Assembly: GCA_964542305.1 (NCBI GenBank)
Contig: CAZITX010000003.1
Coordinates: forward strand, 62,001-126,000
DNA from: DMER64 sp964542305
GTDB taxonomy: Bacteria > Bacteroidota > Bacteroidia > Bacteroidales > UBA932
Reading direction: 5' to 3'
DNA length: 64,000 bases
The notes under the pieces were generated by a model, which did no database searches, was not told the DNA's origin, and was given only the letters and a program-made list of their open reading frames with translations. The translations under genes were made by a program, and so were the position numbers. Within the stretch, counting starts at the first letter, position 1. Every line of letters begins with the position of its first letter. Of this stretch, positions 17,248 to 25,733 are shown piece by piece.

Positions 17248-19611
17248 TCAGAAAGTTATTCTATAATAACCCAGCGGGAGCAAACCTGTTTGGTACGATG
17301 TTCTCATGTCTTCCAGCTTGACATCATACTCGTAAGAATACACGTTTTTCCGATTGGTGAAATTACGTATTTCCACCCCAATTTCATGCGTCATATTCCT
17401 TTGTTGGATTTTAGCCCACACTTTAAGATCTCCACGCATATAAAAAGGATGCTGTGGAACATACGCCTCCTCATAAATATAAACAGTTGCCCCACTCAAT
17501 CGGGAGGCTTCCAGGTCTACCGGGATATATCGTTGTCCCCCGGCAAGGGCAAATTTTATATCACCTCCAAAAGACCATATATTCTTTGCCGAAGGTTTTT
17601 TGGTGACCTCAAACTCCTTGCCTATCAGCAAATTAGAAACAAAATTGCCGTTATATCTTGTGTTTCTGAGAATGTTGTCAATGCTTCTGAACTTACTTTC
17701 AAATACTGACGCGGTAACCATATAATACCAACCTTGTGAGAGAAAGCGCTCCAGGGTAAGTTCCAATCCGTAATTGTATCCTGTTCCGTCACTTACGTAT
17801 ACGCGTCCGTACTTGTCAAACTGCATACCCCCCAGGTTGATCACAGCATAATAAGGTTCATAAAGATCTACGGGTATGTTGTACAGGTATTGATAATAGA
17901 TTTCTGTTTTCAAACGTGTCGCCGGGGCCAGGCGCCATTGATAACCCAGGACAAAATGATGCGCACGGGTCATATCCAGGTATTTATTGGGATATATCTT
18001 GCTGTCAACGGCCTGCGAAAACAATTTAGTCATATAAATCTCCAGCCCCTGGTATTGACTGTGCAACCCATATCCAAAGGTCAGTTCGTGTTTGTCTTTG
18101 AATTTCCAGGAAACACCTACCCTGGGATCGATGTTCCAGGTTTGGTTGAGTATAAGAAACTGGGCATTCACTCCGGCATCCAGGGTTAATTTAGCAGTTG
18201 CTCTATAAGATATCTCAGAAAATCCCTGCAATTGAAATGTAGATCCTATTTCGTTGACATCCTTTGGGTAAGTAGTCATTGAATAATCGTTGGAGATGAA
18301 TTTATAGGCCAGACGTTTCCCGGTGATGCCCGATCGCAGAGAGAGGCGGCTTCCCAGTTTTGCGTTGTGAACCGCCTGTATACTTTGAAATTCCCTCATC
18401 AGCAAAGCATCCTGGCTCCGTTCCTTCTGAAGTGACGTGGGATTCAGGGAATCTATCTGTGCCGAGAAAGAAGAAAGGGAGCTGGACAGCGATATTTTCA
18501 ATGACTGGTTGTGTCCCAGCGTTTTCTGGTATTGAAGGCCTACCACGCCCATTCCGGATTGTGTGGCAATATCGTCTGCGTAATTGTAAAAATCCGATTC
18601 CCCGTTAACTATACTTACATTACCCATACCTCCGATGGCAAAAAGGGAAAAAGTCCCGCTATTGGGCGTAGGAATATTTACTTTTGCTGTGAAGTCCTGG
18701 TACCTGGGAACAGCTGAACCCGTGCCGAATTCGAACCCCAGATAAGCCAGGGCATCCAGGAAAGAATACCTGTATGACGCCAGGTATGACGCTTTGAGCT
18801 TTTTAGAAACGGGTCCTTCCACACCAAATTCCAATCCGTTGATTCCCAGTTGTCCGGTAAATTCATGTACATCGTAGTTTCCCTCGCGTAAATGAATGTC
18901 AAAAACGCCTGAATAGGCATTGCTATATTCTGCAGGAAAAGCGCTCGTATAGAAGTCCGAATTAGACAACGTGTTGACATTCAGCATACTTATGGCTCCT
19001 CCGGTAGCTCCTCCGTCGGCAAAGTGGTTTGGATTGTAAATATCCACTCCTTCCATGCGCCATAACAAACCAAAGGGAGAATTTCCCCTGACCACTATAT
19101 CGTTACTTGAATCGTTTGGAGTCCCCACTCCGGCAAAATTTTGCGCCATTCTTGAAATATCGTTCATGGCCCCGGCATACCTTTCCGCATCGGCAACCGA
19201 AAAGGTTCTTCCTGTAACCGATGCCATTTCATTTACAGGCCGGAGTTTGTCTCTTTCTGCCGTGATCACCAGCTCCTGAACGGTAAGCACATCTTCCCTC
19301 ATCTTGACATTCAAAACCAATTCTTTTCCCGAATTGAGTGAAACATTTTCCATATAGATGGTTTCCATGCCTATGCTGGAAAAAAGAACAGAGATTCTCC
19401 CCACCGGGACATTTTGCACATTGTAATACCCATCAATATCACTATACGTGGTCAGGTATCCGCTGTTGTTTACAACCACGGCTACTCCAACCAATGGCTG
19501 GTCTGACACTTCATCTACAACCCGGCCTTTTACAGTCTGTACCATTTGCTGTTGAGCAGTAACCTGCATAAACATCAAACAAAGTGTTAGCCACAATAGA
19601 AATCGTTTCAC
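17248..19611 (-). CDS. TonB-dependent outer membrane receptor with carboxypeptidase-regulatory-like domain
   Basis: From the GTG at 19611 the product is 787 residues. A signal peptide (KRFLLWLTLCL..., cut after TAQ) is followed by a carboxypeptidase-D-regulatory-like domain (GRVVDEVSDQPLVGV), a plug domain (DIVVRGNSPFGLLWRMEGVDI) and a beta-barrel ending in a terminal Phe (GYYRITF). The frame stays open to a TTG at 19647, but that codon lies inside the TAATTTTG promoter box, so it is not the start. No SusD partner is adjacent, so the ligand is more likely a metal chelate or peptide than a glycan, which is inference. Confidence 0.88.
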   Translation of the reverse strand: MKRFLLWLTLCLMFMQVTAQQQMVQTVKGRVVDEVSDQPLVGVAVVVNNSGYLTTYSDIDGYYNVQNVPVGRISVLFSSIGMETIYMENVSLNSGKELVLNVKMREDVLTVQELVITAERDKLRPVNEMASVTGRTFSVADAERYAGAMNDISRMAQNFAGVGTPNDSSNDIVVRGNSPFGLLWRMEGVDIYNPNHFADGGATGGAISMLNVNTLSNSDFYTSAFPAEYSNAYSGVFDIHLREGNYDVHEFTGQLGINGLEFGVEGPVSKKLKASYLASYRYSFLDALAYLGFEFGTGSAVPRYQDFTAKVNIPTPNSGTFSLFAIGGMGNVSIVNGESDFYNYADDIATQSGMGVVGLQYQKTLGHNQSLKISLSSSLSSFSAQIDSLNPTSLQKERSQDALLMREFQSIQAVHNAKLGSRLSLRSGITGKRLAYKFISNDYSMTTYPKDVNEIGSTFQLQGFSEISYRATAKLTLDAGVNAQFLILNQTWNIDPRVGVSWKFKDKHELTFGYGLHSQYQGLEIYMTKLFSQAVDSKIYPNKYLDMTRAHHFVLGYQWRLAPATRLKTEIYYQYLYNIPVDLYEPYYAVINLGGMQFDKYGRVYVSDGTGYNYGLELTLERFLSQGWYYMVTASVFESKFRSIDNILRNTRYNGNFVSNLLIGKEFEVTKKPSAKNIWSFGGDIKFALAGGQRYIPVDLEASRLSGATVYIYEEAYVPQHPFYMRGDLKVWAKIQQRNMTHEIGVEIRNFTNRKNVYSYEYDVKLEDMRTSYQTGLLPLGYYRITF

Positions 19612-19644
19612 AATAATGGGTAAATATCTATGTATACAAATTGA

Positions 19645-19652
19645 CAAAATTA
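19645..19652 (-). promoter_or_regulatory. -7 promoter box of the TonB-dependent receptor gene
   Basis: CAAAATTA reads TAATTTTG on the minus strand. It lies about 33 bases before the GTG start at 19611 and excludes the farther TTG start. Upstream, TCGTT/AACGA arms (19667-19671 and 19676-19680) form a small inverted repeat that could be an operator, but it is too short to claim. Confidence 0.5.
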
Positions 19653-19754
19653 GTACTTTTTTTTTGTCGTTCGATAACGATTTGATGAAGATTAGTGCAT
19701 TTTTTATTTAGGTAAAACGCAGTTATAAATTAAATAACAATAAGTTGTCTGTTT

Positions 19755-21632
19755 TTAGCGTCCCAGATACAACAGTAACACTGAAATATCGGCCGGAGAA
19801 ACTCCCGGGATCCTTGAAGCCTGCCCAATTGTCCTTGGTTTTATTCTCTGCAACTTCTGCCTTGACTCCATAGACAATGAATTCATGGTGCTGTAATCGA
19901 ATTTTTCCGGAATTGAAACCGCGTCCAATCGAAGAATTTTTTGCGCAAACGCGGATTCTCTTTCTATGTATCCCCTGTATTTAATCGCGATTTCTACAGA
20001 TTCGTATATTTCTTCAGCCATAGGGTCCGAACCATAAAGTGTTCCACGTGGAACAAATTCCGAAACTTTTTCCCAGGTTACTTGCGGTCTGCTTAATAAT
20101 TCAGAAAATTTCTTTTTTATTGAAACGGGGGTCGATTTCACGCTTTCCAAAATTTGATTCGCTTTTTCAGGATAAAGAGAATTATTCTCCAGCCAGGTAA
20201 GCAGCTTATCACGTTTTCTTATTTTGCTCTCGAAATTATTGTACCTTTCTTTTCCTGCCAGACCCAGTTTGTAGCCAAGAGGGGTTAATCTTTCGTCTGC
20301 GTTATCCTGTCTTAATAAAATCCTATACTCCGCTCTTGAAGTAAACATCCTGTATGGTTCATCTACTCCTTTTGTTATAAGGTCATCTATCAGTACGCCT
20401 ATATAAGCCTGGTCACGCTTGAGCACAACCGGTTCCATTCCGTTAATCTTCCTGTGCGCATTAATGCCGGCCATGATCCCCTGGGCTGCGGCTTCTTCAT
20501 AACCTGTTGTTCCGTTAATCTGTCCTGCAAAATACAGATAAGGTATATTTTTTACTTCCAGAGAATGCAATAATTGCGTTGGAGGAAAGTAGTCGTATTC
20601 AATAGCGTAAGCAGGCCTGTAAAATACAGCGTTTTCAAAACCTTTAATTCTTCTAAACGCCTGATACTGAATATCTATGGGAAGCGAAGAAGAAAATCCT
20701 TGTAAATAGAATTCGTGAGTGTTCCAGCCTTCCGGTTCAAGAAACAGTGGATGTTGATCTTTGTCTGCAAAGGTTCTTAGTTTGTCTTCAATACTTGGGC
20801 AATATCTGGGTCCTTTCCCTCCAATTCTGCCGGCAAAGAGAGGTGAATCTTCGAATCCTTCTTTTAATTTCTCGTGAACCGCAGAATTTGTGTAAATAAT
20901 GTAACAGTTTTTCTGTGTTCCGGTTTTTTGTATTGATGAATATTCCGGCAGAAAAGTGAATTTTTTAGGTTTTGCATCTCCCGGTTGTAAATCAAGCTTA
21001 GAAAAATCTACCGTCCTTCCATCAATTCTTGGTGGGGTTCCTGTTTTCATCCTGTCTACCTCAATACCCTTCTCGCGTAGCTGTTTACTCAAACCGATCG
21101 ACTGAGGTTCTCCCATACGTCCCGCCGGGGTGGATTTCCAGCCTATAAATATTTCGCCGTTCAAAAATGTTCCGTTTGTAAGAATAACAGCTCCCGCATA
21201 AAATTCTTCTCCAAACTCTGTTTTAATGCCGCTGACTCTTTCTCCATCAAAAAGCAATTCCACCACCTGGTCCTGCCAAATGTACAATCCCGGTGTGTTT
21301 TCCAGCACATTTCTCCATTCTGCAGAAAATTGCATTCTGTCACATTGTGCCCGCGGGCTCCACATAGCCGGCCCTTTAGACCGGTTTAACATTCTGAATT
21401 GTATTGTACTTCTGTCCGTAACCAATCCAATGGCACCTCCTAAAGCGTCTATCTCCCTGATTATTTGCCCCTTGGCTATTCCTCCCATGGCCGGATTACA
21501 TGACATATGAGCCATTTTCGTCATATCCATGGTTACCAGGAGTGTCTTTGAACCAAGTTTTGCTGCCGCGTAAGCAGCTTCACATCCTGCATGTCCCGCC
21601 CCCACTACTATTATGTCGTATTGAAATTTCAT
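19755..21632 (-). CDS. mnmG: tRNA uridine-5-carboxymethylaminomethyl modification enzyme, FAD subunit
   Basis: 625 residues, normal length. It has the Rossmann FAD motif GAGHAGCEAAYAAAKLG (about 11-27), MSCNPAMGGIAKG with the active-site Cys, the second motif with FAGQINGTTGYEEAAAQG, and a helical C-terminal domain ending in VSPADISVLLLYLGR. With MnmE it modifies the wobble uridine of several tRNAs. The ybeY stop overlaps its start by four bases. Confidence 0.98.
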   Translation of the reverse strand: MKFQYDIIVVGAGHAGCEAAYAAAKLGSKTLLVTMDMTKMAHMSCNPAMGGIAKGQIIREIDALGGAIGLVTDRSTIQFRMLNRSKGPAMWSPRAQCDRMQFSAEWRNVLENTPGLYIWQDQVVELLFDGERVSGIKTEFGEEFYAGAVILTNGTFLNGEIFIGWKSTPAGRMGEPQSIGLSKQLREKGIEVDRMKTGTPPRIDGRTVDFSKLDLQPGDAKPKKFTFLPEYSSIQKTGTQKNCYIIYTNSAVHEKLKEGFEDSPLFAGRIGGKGPRYCPSIEDKLRTFADKDQHPLFLEPEGWNTHEFYLQGFSSSLPIDIQYQAFRRIKGFENAVFYRPAYAIEYDYFPPTQLLHSLEVKNIPYLYFAGQINGTTGYEEAAAQGIMAGINAHRKINGMEPVVLKRDQAYIGVLIDDLITKGVDEPYRMFTSRAEYRILLRQDNADERLTPLGYKLGLAGKERYNNFESKIRKRDKLLTWLENNSLYPEKANQILESVKSTPVSIKKKFSELLSRPQVTWEKVSEFVPRGTLYGSDPMAEEIYESVEIAIKYRGYIERESAFAQKILRLDAVSIPEKFDYSTMNSLSMESRQKLQRIKPRTIGQASRIPGVSPADISVLLLYLGR

Positions 21633-22063
21633 TCCTTATTGCCTGTCGTTATTTTTTGCAATGCCTTGTCCTCTGCTTTTTTCATATTTACGCTTTGTTC
21701 TTTTGTAGTATCATTCTCCCCTGCCAGATGTAATATCCCGTGAATGATCACCCTCAGAATTTCTTCAAAAAACAATTGTTTATACTTGACTGCGTTTTGT
21801 TTTACGGTCTCTACGTCTATAAATATGTCTCCGCTTATTTTTTTCTCTTTCTTATCCGAATACGGGAAAGTTATCACATCGGTATAATAATCATGATCCA
21901 GATACATCCGGTTAATATTGAGTAAATATTCTGGATCACAGAATATTATATTTATGTCTCCCGGGATTCTGTTGTAATCGTTCAATATTGTATTGATCCA
22001 GTGTTTTATGGCACGTCTGTTGCTAATCTTAAAATTTGTATTGTGAATGTGAAAAAGTATCAT
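21629..22063 (-). CDS. ybeY: Endoribonuclease YbeY (rRNA maturation factor)
   Basis: 144 residues. The zinc site HGILHLAG (about 110-117) supplies two His ligands; the third His of proteobacterial YbeY (GYDH) is replaced by GEND. I recall similar substitution in other Bacteroidota proteins, so the enzyme is probably active. YbeY processes the 3' end of 16S rRNA and takes part in ribosome quality control. The gene precedes mnmG with an ATGA overlap. Confidence 0.9.
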   Translation of the reverse strand: MILFHIHNTNFKISNRRAIKHWINTILNDYNRIPGDINIIFCDPEYLLNINRMYLDHDYYTDVITFPYSDKKEKKISGDIFIDVETVKQNAVKYKQLFFEEILRVIIHGILHLAGENDTTKEQSVNMKKAEDKALQKITTGNKE

Positions 22064-22083
22064 AATTTTGCCTAGTAACGCGG

Positions 22084-22126
22084 CAAAAGTACGAAATTGT
22101 TTTTTAAAATATTTTGTTTACATTTG
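22084..22126. promoter_or_regulatory. Divergent promoters of ybeY and tRNA-Ala
   Basis: CAAAAGTA at 22084-22091 reads TACTTTTG on the minus strand, about 20 bases before the ybeY ATG. TACATTTG at 22119-22126 lies 11 bases before the tRNA 5' end, with ATTG 19 bases upstream as a possible -33 element. Both match TAnnTTTG. Confidence 0.55.
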
Positions 22127-22137
22127 CAAGCCTTGAT

Positions 22138-22211
22138 GGGCCATTAGCTCAGTTGGCTAGAGCGCTTGCATGGCATGCACGAGGTCGTCGGTTCGATTCC
22201 GACATGGTCCA
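22138..22211 (+). tRNA. tRNA-Ala (anticodon GGC)
   Basis: A full cloverleaf folds: acceptor GGGCCAT/ATGGTCC (one G-T pair), D stem GCTC/GAGC, anticodon loop ATGGCAT with GGC at 22172-22174, five-base variable loop, T stem GTCGG/CCGAC with TTCGATT loop, discriminator A. The anticodon stem CTTGC/GCACG has one T-C mismatch (28-42). The CCA end is not encoded. Confidence 0.95.
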
Positions 22212-22232
22212 CAAAATTAACGTTTAATTACA

Positions 22233-22925
22233 ATGGAAACTAAGAAAAGTTCAAAGGCAAATCTTGAAAACAAGAGAGTTCTTTTTATTGAAGTAGGATT
22301 GATTTTTGCTCTTCTTGTAGTCCTGGCTGCTTTCGAGTACAGAACTTACGACAAGGACATCAGTATGCTTACTGCAGATATTCAGCAGATTATTGAAGAA
22401 GAGCAGATCCCCATTACCATGGAGACACCTCCCCCGCCCCCTGAAATGCCAAAAGCACCTGTGCTTTCAGACGCCATCGAGATTGTTGATGATGACATCA
22501 CCATTGAAGAGGATATTTTTATTGAAACAGAAGACGATGCCAATTTTGCTGTAGAAATTCGTGATTATATTGAATACTCAGAAGAAGAGGCAGTTGAAGA
22601 AGAAGAAATTCCTTTGGCCATTGTGGAAGAAAAACCCTCCTTCATGGGCGGTGACGAAAACACCTTTACAAAATGGGTATTTGAACGTATCGTTTATCCT
22701 GAAGTAGCTAAAGAAAATGGTGTTCAGGGTCGTGTGGTTCTGAGCTTTATTGTAGATGCCGACGGGTATGTCAAAAATGTTACCGTATTGCGCGGTGTTG
22801 ACCCCAGCATAGACAAAGAAGCCGTGCGTGTTGTTTCTTCCTCTCCCAGGTGGAAACCGGGAAGACAGCGTGACAAAGCCGTAAGGGTACGTTACAACTT
22901 CCCTCTGAACTTCCAGCTCAGGTAA
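22233..22925 (+). CDS. tonB: TonB-family energy transducer, copy 1
   Basis: 230 residues: a short cytoplasmic tail, one membrane helix (about 15-32), a Pro/Glu-rich periplasmic linker (METPPPPPE, EEEAVEEEE) and a TonB C-terminal domain (about 145-230) with YPEVAKENGVQGRVVLSFIVDADG and RWKPGRQRDKAVRVRY. It would pass proton-motive-force energy from ExbB/ExbD to outer membrane receptors. ExbBD genes are not nearby. A paralogue of the same length lies at 24245. It starts 21 bases after the tRNA gene and ends at a strong terminator. Confidence 0.93.
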   Translation: METKKSSKANLENKRVLFIEVGLIFALLVVLAAFEYRTYDKDISMLTADIQQIIEEEQIPITMETPPPPPEMPKAPVLSDAIEIVDDDITIEEDIFIETEDDANFAVEIRDYIEYSEEEAVEEEEIPLAIVEEKPSFMGGDENTFTKWVFERIVYPEVAKENGVQGRVVLSFIVDADGYVKNVTVLRGVDPSIDKEAVRVVSSSPRWKPGRQRDKAVRVRYNFPLNFQLR

Positions 22926-22951
22926 CCGCATTTCATTCACATTGAAAGATA

Positions 22952-22981
22952 AAGCGCTCTTTATATACGGGCGCTTTTTTT
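22952..22981 (+). terminator. Intrinsic terminator after tonB copy 1
   Basis: An eight-pair stem AAGCGCTC/GGGCGCTT, nine-base AT-rich loop, then a run of Ts from 22975. It lies 26 bases after the tonB stop and just before hflX. Confidence 0.8.
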
Positions 22982-22994
22982 ACACTATATAACA

Positions 22995-24146
22995 TTGAAT
23001 ACAAATAGAGATAAAGCCGTTTTTGTAGGCGTTCAGACTCCGGGGACGGATTCTTCAGTCTTTAACGAATACCTGGATGAACTGGAATTTTTAGCTGACA
23101 CTGCGGGTGTTGATGCCGGGGGTCGCTTTATACAACGTCTGGATAAACCCCATACCAACACATACCTGGGAAGCGGTAAGCTTGAAGAATTGGCTGCCTA
23201 TATCAAAGCAGAAGAAATATCCGTTGCCATATTTGATGACGAGCTTTCCCCGTCACAACTTCGCAATCTGGAGAAGATACTTGCTTGTAAGATCCTTGAC
23301 AGGACCAATCTCATTCTGGATATTTTTGCACAGCGAGCCAAAACCGCATATGCCAAAACACAAGTAGAACTTGCTCAATACCAATACCTTTTGCCACGTC
23401 TTACGCGCATGTGGACACACCTTGAACGGCAACGTGGCGGCATAGGAATGCGAGGTCCCGGAGAGTCCCAGCTGGAAACCGACCGCAGGATCATTCTGGA
23501 TAAAATTTCCCTTCTCAAAGAAAAACTGAAAAAAATTGACCGTCAGATGATCTCGCAGCGTGGAAACCGCGGAGCCTTGGTGCGTATGGCGTTGGTCGGC
23601 TACACCAATGTAGGTAAAAGCACCCTTTTAAACCTTTTGGCTAAAACCGATGTTTTTGCCGAGAACAAGCTTTTTGCCACCCTGGATACCACGGTAAGGA
23701 AAGTTGTTGTAGACAATATCCCGTTCCTTTTGAGCGATACGGTTGGTTTTATTCGCAAACTCCCTACCCAATTGGTGGAATCTTTTAAAAGTACACTTGA
23801 CGAAGTGCGTGAGAGTGATGTCTTGATCCACGTGGTTGACATTTCCCATCCCAATTTTGAAGAGATGATGCACGTAGTCAACCAAACATTACAGGATATA
23901 GGCTGCGCTGACAAGCCCGTATACCTTGTTTTCAATAAAATTGATGCCTACCGTGAAAAGGAAACGGAAGAGGGTCCTGTAGGCCTTAATGACCTAAAAA
24001 ATACCTGGATATCTAAAATCCATATTCCCTGCATCTTTATCTCGGCAAAAGAAAAGATAAATATTGACAAGCTCCGCAAAGACCTTTACGGGATGGCTGC
24101 AGAAGTACAGTCTGGCCGCTATCCGTTCGGGACTTTTCTGTGGTAG
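22995..24146 (+). CDS. hflX: Ribosome-associated GTPase HflX
   Basis: 383 residues. The N-terminal HflX domain has NEYLDELEFLADTAG and YLGSGKLEELA, then a coiled section with RGGIGMRGPGESQLE (about 146-160), then the G domain: G1 GYTNVGKST, G3 DTVGFI, G4 NKID. HflX splits stalled ribosomes in the cytoplasm. No ATG is available at the N-terminus; the TTG at 22995 gives the expected beginning. It sits between two tonB paralogues on the same strand. Confidence 0.95.
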   Translation: MNTNRDKAVFVGVQTPGTDSSVFNEYLDELEFLADTAGVDAGGRFIQRLDKPHTNTYLGSGKLEELAAYIKAEEISVAIFDDELSPSQLRNLEKILACKILDRTNLILDIFAQRAKTAYAKTQVELAQYQYLLPRLTRMWTHLERQRGGIGMRGPGESQLETDRRIILDKISLLKEKLKKIDRQMISQRGNRGALVRMALVGYTNVGKSTLLNLLAKTDVFAENKLFATLDTTVRKVVVDNIPFLLSDTVGFIRKLPTQLVESFKSTLDEVRESDVLIHVVDISHPNFEEMMHVVNQTLQDIGCADKPVYLVFNKIDAYREKETEEGPVGLNDLKNTWISKIHIPCIFISAKEKINIDKLRKDLYGMAAEVQSGRYPFGTFLW

Positions 24147-24212
24147 ATACCACCCTGGCCCTGAGGTTTTTACGCATTTATCTGGCATGCTATTTGCTCC
24201 ATTCTAATTAGA

Positions 24213-24224
24213 GACAATATTGTC
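24213..24224. promoter_or_regulatory. 12-base perfect palindrome upstream of tonB copy 2
   Basis: GACAATATTGTC is a perfect inverted repeat, 20 bases before the ATG at 24245. It could be an operator specific to the second copy. A palindrome this short can arise by chance, and no clear TAnnTTTG box was found beside it. Confidence 0.25.
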
Positions 24225-24244
24225 CTGATTAAAGTTCTGAAGCC

Positions 24245-24937
24245 ATGAAAACAAAGAAAAGCTTATTGGCTGATCTTGAGAACAAAAGAGTTCTTTTTGT
24301 TGAGATCGGTCTGGTTGTTGCTCTTGCAGTTGTTCTTGGTGCTTTTGAATACAAGACATACGAGAGGAATGTCACTATTGTCACTGCTGACATACAGCAG
24401 GTGATTGAAGAAGAACAGATCCCCGTTACCATGGAGACGCCCCCGCCAATGCCGGAAGGGCCCAAAACCCCTATTCTTTCAGATGCTATCGAGATCGTGG
24501 ATGACGACATAATCATTGAAGAAGATATTTTTATTGAAACCGAAGACGACGCTTCGTTTGCTGTCGAGATTCGCGATTATGTTAATTACCATGAGGAAGA
24601 GTCCGTTGAAGAAGAGGAAATCCCGCTGGCCATAGTAGAAGAAAAACCAACTTTCATGGGTGGCGATGAAAACACATTTACCAAATGGGTGCTCCAAAGG
24701 ATCATCTATCCGGCAGTAGCGCAGGAAAACGGTGTTGAAGGCAGGGTTGTCCTTTCATTTATTGTAGATGCCGACGGGTTTGTCAAAGATGTTACCATTC
24801 TTCGCGGCGTAGATCCTTCTATAGACAAAGAAGCCATTCGGGTAGTTTCTTCTTCGCCAAAGTGGAACCCGGGAAGACAACGTGACCGCAACGTAAAGGT
24901 CCGCTTTAATTTTCCCCTGAATTTCCAAATTAGATGA
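24245..24937 (+). CDS. tonB: TonB-family energy transducer, copy 2
   Basis: 230 residues, colinear with copy 1 without gaps; I count 48 differing positions by hand, about 79% identity. Membrane helix (about 15-32), acidic Pro-containing linker and TonB C-terminal domain are all intact, and most changes are conservative (Ile/Val, Lys/Arg, Asp/Glu), so both copies look functional. It lies 98 bases after hflX. Its 3' end overlaps the convergent hydrolase gene by eight bases. Confidence 0.93.
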   Translation: MKTKKSLLADLENKRVLFVEIGLVVALAVVLGAFEYKTYERNVTIVTADIQQVIEEEQIPVTMETPPPMPEGPKTPILSDAIEIVDDDIIIEEDIFIETEDDASFAVEIRDYVNYHEEESVEEEEIPLAIVEEKPTFMGGDENTFTKWVLQRIIYPAVAQENGVEGRVVLSFIVDADGFVKDVTILRGVDPSIDKEAIRVVSSSPKWNPGRQRDRNVKVRFNFPLNFQIR

Positions 24938-25703
24938 ATGAAATCACCTCCAGGGGTTCTTCCAGGAATCCGTTATGTCCCGAGGATTTCAGGTATTTGA
25001 CTTTTGCATTGCCAAGGATCGCTGCTGTTTCGCGAGCCTTTTCCGGGGCAATGTAGTGATCCTGAAGACCAAAAATGCAATGCAGGGGAATCGGTAATGT
25101 TTTAAGAAATTCAAGGTAGGATGGCCTGTTTTTCATCCCCTTCAGACAAGCCTCTATTCCTTCCGGTTCGTGCACTTGTGCCGTCACAATGGTGTTTTCA
25201 ATAACAGATGCCATCTTTATTCTGTTTTCAGGAGCATACATCAGGGAGATATCTCTTTCCGCCACTTCATCCAGTTTTCCTTTCCTGATTAGTTCAATGT
25301 CCCTGTCTCTTGCCGCTTTTTTTTCCTGGCTGTCAGGGTAGGGCAATGAATGCATTAGTATAAGTTTTTTTACCATGTCGGGATATTTCATACAAAATGC
25401 CTGGGCAACATATCCTCCCATGGAATGTCCGGCAAGCAGGATCTCTTTGATCTTTTCCTTTTTCAGATAAGTATAAACAACATCTGCCTGTTTTTCCATA
25501 TCATTAACTATAAAAGTACCGCTCATTCCGTGTCCGGGAAGGTCAGGGGCAATGGTCCTGTAATCCGGATCCAGCAACTCCCTGAAAGAATTCCATATTT
25601 CATGGGTTTCCAGATAACCGTGAAGCAGCACCAGAGGCATTTTTTCCGTCTTTGTGTCAGAAACAAGCACGGGTATTTGTTCGAGCATATAAAACGCGTT
25701 CAT
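24930..25703 (-). CDS. Alpha/beta hydrolase
   Basis: 257 residues of the alpha/beta-hydrolase fold: oxyanion-hole LLHGYLE (about 26-32), PDLPGHGMS, nucleophile elbow AGHSMGG with Ser94, and a C-terminal His in SSGHNGF. The acid is probably the Asp of FGLQDHYIAPE. There is no signal peptide, so it is cytoplasmic. Small-molecule esterase or lactonase activity is likely; the substrate cannot be read. It is divergent from a lipoprotein gene 30 bases away. Confidence 0.88.
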   Translation of the reverse strand: MNAFYMLEQIPVLVSDTKTEKMPLVLLHGYLETHEIWNSFRELLDPDYRTIAPDLPGHGMSGTFIVNDMEKQADVVYTYLKKEKIKEILLAGHSMGGYVAQAFCMKYPDMVKKLILMHSLPYPDSQEKKAARDRDIELIRKGKLDEVAERDISLMYAPENRIKMASVIENTIVTAQVHEPEGIEACLKGMKNRPSYLEFLKTLPIPLHCIFGLQDHYIAPEKARETAAILGNAKVKYLKSSGHNGFLEEPLEVISFI

Positions 25704-25716
25704 ATAGAATTTTTTA

Positions 25717-25724
25717 TAATTTTG
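25717..25724 (+). promoter_or_regulatory. -7 promoter box of the 25734 lipoprotein gene
   Basis: TAATTTTG matches TAnnTTTG and ends nine bases before the ATG at 25734, so the leader would be only a few bases long. Confidence 0.5.
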
Positions 25725-25733
25725 TACTAAACT

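Noticed and set aside
19612..19647. TonB-dependent receptor start at the TTG at 19647
   Set aside because: That codon is inside the TAATTTTG -7 box; the GTG at 19611 gives a normal signal peptide.
22233..24937. tonB repeat as a mobile element or recent duplication
   Set aside because: No terminal repeats or transposase, and the copies differ at about a fifth of residues, so the duplication is old.
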